DNA of 64,000 nucleotides from Schizochytrium sp. CCTCC M209059 (Eukaryota; Sar; Bigyra; Thraustochytrida; Thraustochytriidae), in the NCBI GenBank assembly GCA_000818945.1, contig KN805408.1:1-64000 (forward strand), written 5' to 3'. This document shows, piece after piece, positions 63,701 through 64,000 of this stretch. Under the pieces are notes generated by a model. That model ran no database searches, was not told the origin of the DNA, and saw only the letters and a program-made list of their open reading frames with translations. Both the position numbers and the translations under genes were made by a program. Positions within the stretch are counted from its first letter, which is position 1; every line of letters begins with the position of its first letter.

Positions 63701-64000
63701 ATCGCTGGCTGATCAAGGTCTTGACTCACTGACCTCAATCGAGCTCATCGGACTCGTGCGCACGCAAACGGGCGTGAAGCTTTCACCAACATTCTATCTC
63801 GACTGTGTCAATGGCCACGGTCTCGCTGCACTACTTGCTCCGTCTCTGAGTAAGCATAGTACTTGTGCGCCGTCTCTGAATGATTCTGGGAAGAATACAG
63901 AAGCGCCATCACAAGAGGAGACAAACACGGTGGCAACTCATCAGAGCGCTTCTGCTTCTGCTTCAGCTCTGGATGGTTCAGAGACAGATCTCCTCTCAAC
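47700..64000 (+). CDS. Giant modular trans-AT-type polyketide synthase with GNAT loading module (3' end beyond window)
   Basis: One frame runs from the ATG at 47700 (in-frame TGA two codons before it) to the edge: over 5,430 codons, no stop, no intron. Order by residue: GNAT-like loading domain (about 90-265), ACP1 (Ser303), KS1 (371-795; Cys524, His662, His715), DH1 (His844, Asp991), KR1 (Ser1343, Tyr1356), ACP2 (Ser1501), KS2 (1567-1970; Cys1723, His1858, His1895), KR2 (Tyr2259), ACP3 (Ser2433), KS3 (2502-2921; Cys2673, His2806, His2843), DH2 (His2973, Asp3132), KR3 (Tyr3496), ACP4 (Ser3628), KS4 (3752-4184; Cys3931, His4064, His4101), degenerate DH, C-methyltransferase (motif I near 4660), KR4, ACP5 (Ser5343). 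No GHSxG acyltransferase occurs, so malonyl units must come from a separate enzyme. Base composition resembles the neighbours. Product unknown. Confidence 0.95.
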   Translation, partial: MAFESYSTRCAQERDLSALERLESFVKPSFRVSVKELKRRVASSIDISGALILEIPNHHSAARASSASLSSDDSTSASSAPESRSSQSEDNDQLSASRPYASAGDTLIVGVLYFVRANKRKTQQLRYNSVFDQADPEGDTVFWVHLVLDPQARDLLDYFHAAARTYCFDTLGVSNVRALTHCSDVSEGAISSLWDLEDYVTTAKRTDRNLFLHSSHGATFVGLVSGYNMRDTVNAGYAVIMQYDRKPDTKNVEFDVMRKDATIARVPVSVLRDLVCGAIGLSDEPGQRSFDADCPWFELGLDSVSLMDLHGKLETALNKELDVSFLFAINTFSKLVRAVGDTDESKGDEASQHAANRTPMPKTTDAASAGLSVLGLGLRFPNHRGADTDLETLEAFHAALHEDDGDTASYKRLVQRARFADQFLKKGISAEQARCIPFAQRLALETAFSALADGPPGLLEAANHRVGVFVGAWDGGCREVMQKTSEDEAASAHAAAGFSTSIIANRISYMLDLSGPSVVVDTACSSSLVALDYACKSIAAGTCEAALVIGVNVVDETNSDSRTALLRQGGFLSPSSACFAFDDRADGYARSEGAGALLLARASLLPGAQDYARAKVAAVSVNQDGRTVNLHAPNPEAQTTLIQEACRMAGVEPHQVSFVQTHGTGTRLGDPIEAAGLHAALRPSSFPNESRNVESPSLAAPGPLFMTSIKSQFGHLEGAAGMIGLIATILALQTRELPANRRLQKLNPAVDFDAWNLAPVGPVGPVKLPAEAQSLVAGVSSFGFGGTNAHALLQSVGPLRAREEFASREPIRWSENFHTISFAPLLSEPIDLGDKSDLESLMDHRLGSLEVVPGAFWAIIASEMNPGAQLLALRYVSLTQLPVGDAWSISLRRGSKKMAIVNNAGDSVCEAIARYNPSPLQALGSLADTMAACSCALDLSSFYTRLGNRYGPRFQALREARASDDGVILANLCVDRQHSCSARVSRSILLDAAAHACFLAFQDQSAIEEPHYANGFEALWCDRQWLQSNPETTTWHCVVYRQDSLRFDWDIFSPTGKLVVSARGFTLGKTRATRSLSVPLQRQHVVVCRSVWQFLSSEELASQRRVEPDLVISELCCESLHKRIQGLLESTNRPRVCVRIQDSAQEGYIRSLRREEPAWPLHMYCGPDHEDVVVLEDEPEVLVSGPDQLAVRRLVPLEDTRQSTVTSPLPVVCPVENGTYLISGGAGAIGLRMARELLARGAGKVLLLGRSKMPSGQSAASLRGSVYLQCDISDEASVRRVVGPYANEIRGVIHCAGVLRDGMIGNLSNFSEVFAGKVVGAESLMKVVDPLRDTVDFFILCSSVTSCLGSAGQANYAAANSVLDALAEAAASEKVVSIQWGPWHGPQSMAAASAARWERLGLPPMDPDLATDALFSLKRGCGPVICIAGMDPHAPGAASSWAREPMVRELFLNSNTMTSSESMKTSDDARVLVHRISSTFIDNCDVGENEMTPWRDAGMDSLAMVEFRNMLRMAIPEHITLRDTVLFDYPTPRALIDFLSEAMNGSRVPSQRQNLEKVVSAASSGALAVTGVACRLPGGVASPAAFWDLLQSGRDTMTDIPLGRFDWEESTDRLYARKAAFVDSVDRFDADKFKIASVEAQQMDPQQRLALEVASEALADAQLDADARVGVFVGVMTNDWARLMDPARPTAYSASGQIPCVLANRISYVLGLQGPSMAIDTACSSSLVALDVAAASLNRGDCDAAIVLGVNLILDDGVHAEECAARMLSASGRCATFSEDADGYARGEGCVAFVLEPEDTAERADKATWGSVLSTAVNQDGRSANLTSPNGRAQVDVVRRALARAKLVANDISYIETHGTGTPLGDPIEIGALSDALDSHTGQVCLGALKTVIGHGEAVAGASGVLKALLCIEHSEVPANLHQSKMNPKVAEVAAPWMRFPQKGPFELPNRAIAGISAFGFGGTNAHAILTGPKGRARKSSESTRIMKDQAAPRMPWKEDELVYRISWSAGSSSPSSANNAELTPIHQVQTFEDVLDVVRNVPAHERLKVTFVTRDSATCAFIRSLRLARPSWHLRLVESPRTSLDGVIFDRDALEQRVDDRGHVSIPVLQRAPHFVPYSLGGLQHLGPVLITGASGGIGRALIDSLLDAGLSQIYALSRSGKASDDPRVEAIQCDVCDAASVERAAEYIGQSQVSFILHAAGILEEKSSLELNFDTVEAHNSAKVHGTRNLASSFPSASLIAFSSTSSVFGMRDAPAYAMANASMEEEITRLRAGGVRAASLLWDLWAETGMAHARSMGSRKRGLSTRRACQILVGVLQNWDETYDPDGLIILAADLARLRKSLANPALLDALAPSSDLAVSAPERGESGDRFAPGLGPSRPPLSQSLRQASVAERKAILEDWLIVNARQRYTDTSVVLTPQTSWQQVGFDSLSMTEFTAALNDAIGFRNSPDELSDTVMFDYPNAHELASHVAQVWELESRSFVSESNPASIVADQAPEAAVVSMALRFPGSRLNASPEGFWDFLCSGGDAMQDIPPERIPTLAHDNVDKENEKRFSGVYVRRGAFLHPDLFDADIRGAFPFSDAESLAMDPHQRLGLQVAGEALESAKVGGANMTCVGVFVGAQNTEYTLSQADRVGTFTATSTALSIIANRISYAFDLSGPSTTIDTACSSSLVALDAALKALHAGDCTSALVLAVDLMLSPHRFETTCAARMLSPNGRCATFSDAADGYARGEGCAALVVTLDESSELPAWGIVHGIALNQDGKSANLTSPRGPAQIACIESALQRAGVVDRDQVVFVEAHGTGTKLGDPQELEALSTVFKDRRKPLHVGAVKSSIGHLEAAAGLAGVIKALLSLKHGVLPPNLHCDQLNPRIAKLQTRCPLRFPQGQMIKLEPAAHRLAGVSSFGFGGTNAHVILGSVPDARADRAARCFRPNLFTARAIELRPITGVPGKWKETLLPRTANLIRNHRVGSLSVLPATSYMELVHPLFEGAALEFSDLDLRSMYFLEMAKRSEAKADASLEFDLELDEVTSTVSISSARDGRLRATMKVREMETAPPRVDLAMLREKCRRVLPSGDALYETIGNQYQGPFCAVSAAWSSKDGDLLLGRVSMDQSISAESLASAWLDAASHVALAAMDLEHRKKPVYAESVKGYMLAAANMKRQAAADPFVWSCLTKTSDNTFDMQICRDSGEVLAQVRQFSFGFFSGTSSEISKPLQDSTRLWRDEWVELTLGRNDSQLAVEVIDLPTAETLLPELAHRLRMGPSNAYVVLAHTAMHCGLIACTRREYTSATLITVEGGRLPSGVHAAQLVSVARKTGMTSFRVSSTDASIYGRKRVAMEAASPKDALLRVQRGATYLVTGGGGALGLQVGREIALRGGNAVLLGRSAHLAPGVELPAGCRYVCCDLTVSSAVSRVLSKLEKLRGIVHCAGVLRDGTLQSVQPNDFKEVGAPKLQGVQALLDNVNRRQLDFVVLFSSIAATIGSAGQGVYGAINASLDAIAEREHANGTPIVSIRWGPWSGAGMAATLQSKWKRMRLQALTPRDALDEMFRLPRTHAVVTICEFDDANEQSLPASGSAELHARPGWSRSSLCELILDIAQEVSPDHTRVGMEDPWRDAGLDSLAMVEFRNLLQDRIGTDMAQLEDTLLLDYPNADVLVDWLVSQLPSSAEGPVGNENLVMSIVNSNDNTAPRSLVGDKEHMKKQVCTTTTTTTTKSNDNENNSIDGFWKQTEFAAPNEAVGYTPRATAVVTGVACRLPGGANSPDRFWELLCSGRDAMRPVPLSRFDMSAHFDTDTSVPGKSYVDRGAFIDNVDAFDNNKFGISDLEAARMDPQQRIAVECAYEALVSAGVVEEPTMPGAKVSPSAVKQAKVGVFVGMMTNDWASMDHGTPSAFTATGHSPAVASNRISYIFGLTGPSMTIDTACSSSLVALDAARRSLESGDCEAALVVGVNLILSPQLYVEECAARMLSPRGRCATFSEDADGYARGEGCVAIVLQRSDDPSRLSALGEVLSTAVNQDGRSANITSPNGRAQEEVIGLAIERAGILPDNVAYVETHGTGTALGDPLEVSALSRIFRDRETPLVLGAAKASVGHTEGASGLTGLLKALLCVHHGVVPGNASLEDGPNARLNPKVQQVALSQMRFPGRGASVMLPVDATAGISSFGFGGTNAHVIVRAPSAHEGHFDMRRGREDISWAPTRFRSPLARKDISATGHHSLMRDEKERESREKCAPREFGFSVKAAAHEVLDLFLWELAAAEPHGQDDQELWNIQFEDLHQCSMGRLSVDTKHRRIINKDETSGGQVICSAAGPGGSGSYTWLDESNVEDVWEQKSVAWFREQTSSLGWRSNTLTASEIFVSRETNAIRLNFPQGAFSQHGYLYAPNSLGECVLALGLTQVWEEEARKGYRVTTVPSLTSIDRLWNAAGPNLSKSAGEGAFHCIVRACGDLTLIDGACNKTILRMQGAQCAFGQGFGGTSTYTRSWTPRHLSACARPSVIRQAGLEAARRHVHPVEMKDPAGDEALEHYCAEHIRKTLAAMPSGFEPSEPHLALLYRRWQRAYGHTSGVVKAQKTYQSAPLGVEFDFAQNCVDALPAIIKGERPALDVLFSKPALTTRLYSESTPSNTCNRAIAQSVQGIAENIYNTASSSQILRVLELGAGTGGTTMHVVDLLDQERTEYVFTDISDYFLRQAETTFASYKDMMRYALLNVEERLAPQGFGPSQFDIIIASNIVHATQDLHVTLSNIAKLLVPGGCFLLNEATVSTAFLDATFGLTSGWWRFAAAQDASRPERDGPLLAPLKWRSLLLSEGFASFEVVHEAAQGQVVMAAILDSSTLHPPSALQPLARAGISVVSDRQDDELFHALHTSSLGEGASIDALALIASRECEVGLEADATRFWFETLQSFASKPQGALVVVTRCDECPLHAALWGMARSLSLEMSPGSWRIVCLDLDRDSQVPDIVSAVHAEVLLKPSNQESGMLQVRLMSGERHLGVLDRYAVPVPPLSPPKLDGTYVVTGGLGGLGLLTASLLLDHGVRNLVLVSRSGRLRENDLNASTEADIMNRIMSYEGVTLRLVACDVGNREDLERKVFNRIDADDRLPPVRGIVHAAGILRNRAMKSMDYAAEFMPVFVTKAKAARHLDDIARERRYDLEHFVLYSSAASTFGSAGQSNHAAANAVMDAIVSQRRAAGLCGTSVQWGGWDDLGAAVASQRTQETVLGRGMGLLPIENGANAIRDIFRSETAPVFGVSAVSWPVFGPQQMDPTFIDRFYQAKRPLGARETEDAQPTFSQPEAKSMQEDGSTAKGEAQASSLVEALLNECGIQDMSASLADQGLDSLTSIELIGLVRTQTGVKLSPTFYLDCVNGHGLAALLAPSLSKHSTCAPSLNDSGKNTEAPSQEETNTVATHQSASASASALDGSETDLLS
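48810..52340 (+). other. PKS module 1: KS-DH-KR-ACP
   Basis: KS1 has DTACSSSL, THGTGT and GHLEGAAG, but its N-terminal third is divergent: the usual MDPQQR block reads IPFAQR. DH1 shows HRLGSLEVVP and LDAAAH. KR1 shows GGAGAIG, GQANYAAAN and a B-type-like LRD. ACP2 has GMDSLAM. Predicted to add two carbons and leave a double bond. Confidence 0.85.
52398..55130 (+). other. PKS module 2: KS-KR-ACP
   Basis: KS2 has VTGVACRLPGG, MDPQQR, DTACSSSL, ETHGTGT and GHGEAVAGASG. KR2 shows ITGASGGIG and APAYAMANAS. ACP3 has GFDSLSM. No DH lies between KS2 and KR2. Predicted to leave a hydroxyl. Confidence 0.85.
55203..58720 (+). other. PKS module 3: KS-DH-KR-ACP
   Basis: KS3 has MDPHQR, DTACSSSL, EAHGTGT and GHLEAAAG. 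DH2 shows HRVGSLSVLP and LDAASH. KR3 shows VTGGGGALG, GQGVYGAIN and LRD. ACP4 has GLDSLAM. Predicted to leave a double bond. Confidence 0.85.
58835..58859 (+). repeat. ACC repeat encoding a threonine run in the module 3-4 linker
   Basis: Eight near-perfect ACC/ACT codons give a Thr tract followed by an Asn/Asp-rich stretch between ACP4 and KS4, the longest low-complexity linker in the synthase. Confidence 0.85.
58955..63830 (+). other. PKS module 4: KS-inactive DH-C-methyltransferase-KR-ACP
   Basis: KS4 is intact (DTACSSSL, ETHGTGT, GHTEGASG). About 330 residues then resemble a DH fold without HxxxGxxxxP or DxxxQ/H. The methyltransferase has VLELGAGTGGTTM and IIIASNIVHAT. KR4 has VTGGLGGLG, but the catalytic Tyr position reads His (GQSNHAAAN, residue 5181). 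ACP5 has GLDSLTS. Predicted to add an alpha-methyl group, with reduction uncertain. Confidence 0.8.

Noticed and set aside
47700..64000. Alternative reading as the thraustochytrid PUFA synthase (PfaA-type)
   Set aside because: PUFA synthase subunits have KS-AT followed by tandem ACPs. This protein has repeated KS modules with DH, KR and MT, single ACPs and no AT.

Overview
The window is nuclear eukaryotic DNA from an intron-poor protist. The best guess is a thraustochytrid (Labyrinthulomycetes, stramenopile). This is inferred from long single-exon genes on both strands, a divergently paired H2A.X/H2B, mitochondrial and flagella-associated protein families, GC-rich simple repeats between genes and a giant modular polyketide synthase. 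No rRNA, tRNA or CRISPR was recognised.

Layout. 1-3.7 kb: remains of a DNA transposon, with a transposase-like frame carrying an AT-hook, overlapped by a Ulp1-type protease frame. 4.1-5.3 kb: a Ser/Thr kinase. 6.0-7.3 kb: histones H2A.X (-) and H2B (+) around one shared promoter. 7.9-9.1 kb: mitochondrial branched-chain ketoacid dehydrogenase E1 beta. 10.7-12.8 kb: TBCCD1. 12.8-16.95 kb: a proline-rich coiled-coil protein with three repeats of about 76 residues. 17.6-21.2 kb: an androglobin relative that seems to lack the globin. 21.3-28.6 kb: a 2428-residue protein with degenerate EF-hands and fibronectin III domains. 29.5-30.9 kb: NPRL2 (GATOR1). 31.1-33.1 kb: the mitoribosome assembly factor METTL17/Rsm22. 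33.9-35.5 kb: a type II membrane glycosyltransferase. 35.5-39.8 kb: a repeat-rich stretch with no gene I can support. 39.8-41.3 kb: alternative NADH dehydrogenase. 41.8-43.6 kb: a 2OG-Fe(II) oxygenase-like domain fused to a Ctr copper transporter. 43.9-44.6 kb: a small TatA/TatB-like protein. 44.9-46.9 kb: a P-loop kinase fused to a PfkB sugar kinase. 47.7 kb to the edge: the polyketide synthase.

The most striking feature is the last one. A single open frame of more than 5,430 codons starts at 47700 and is still open at 64000. Read in order it encodes: GNAT-like loading domain, ACP, KS-DH-KR-ACP, KS-KR-ACP, KS-DH-KR-ACP, KS-inactive DH-C-methyltransferase-KR-ACP. No acyltransferase domain is visible between any KS and the next domain, so it looks like a trans-AT assembly line with a curacin/pederin-type GNAT starter module, here inside a eukaryotic chromosome. 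Its flanks (a 72-triplet CTG-type repeat and ordinary eukaryotic genes) argue against bacterial contamination.

Starts are the first in-frame ATG unless stated. Translation and domain calls were made by eye, without database searches.
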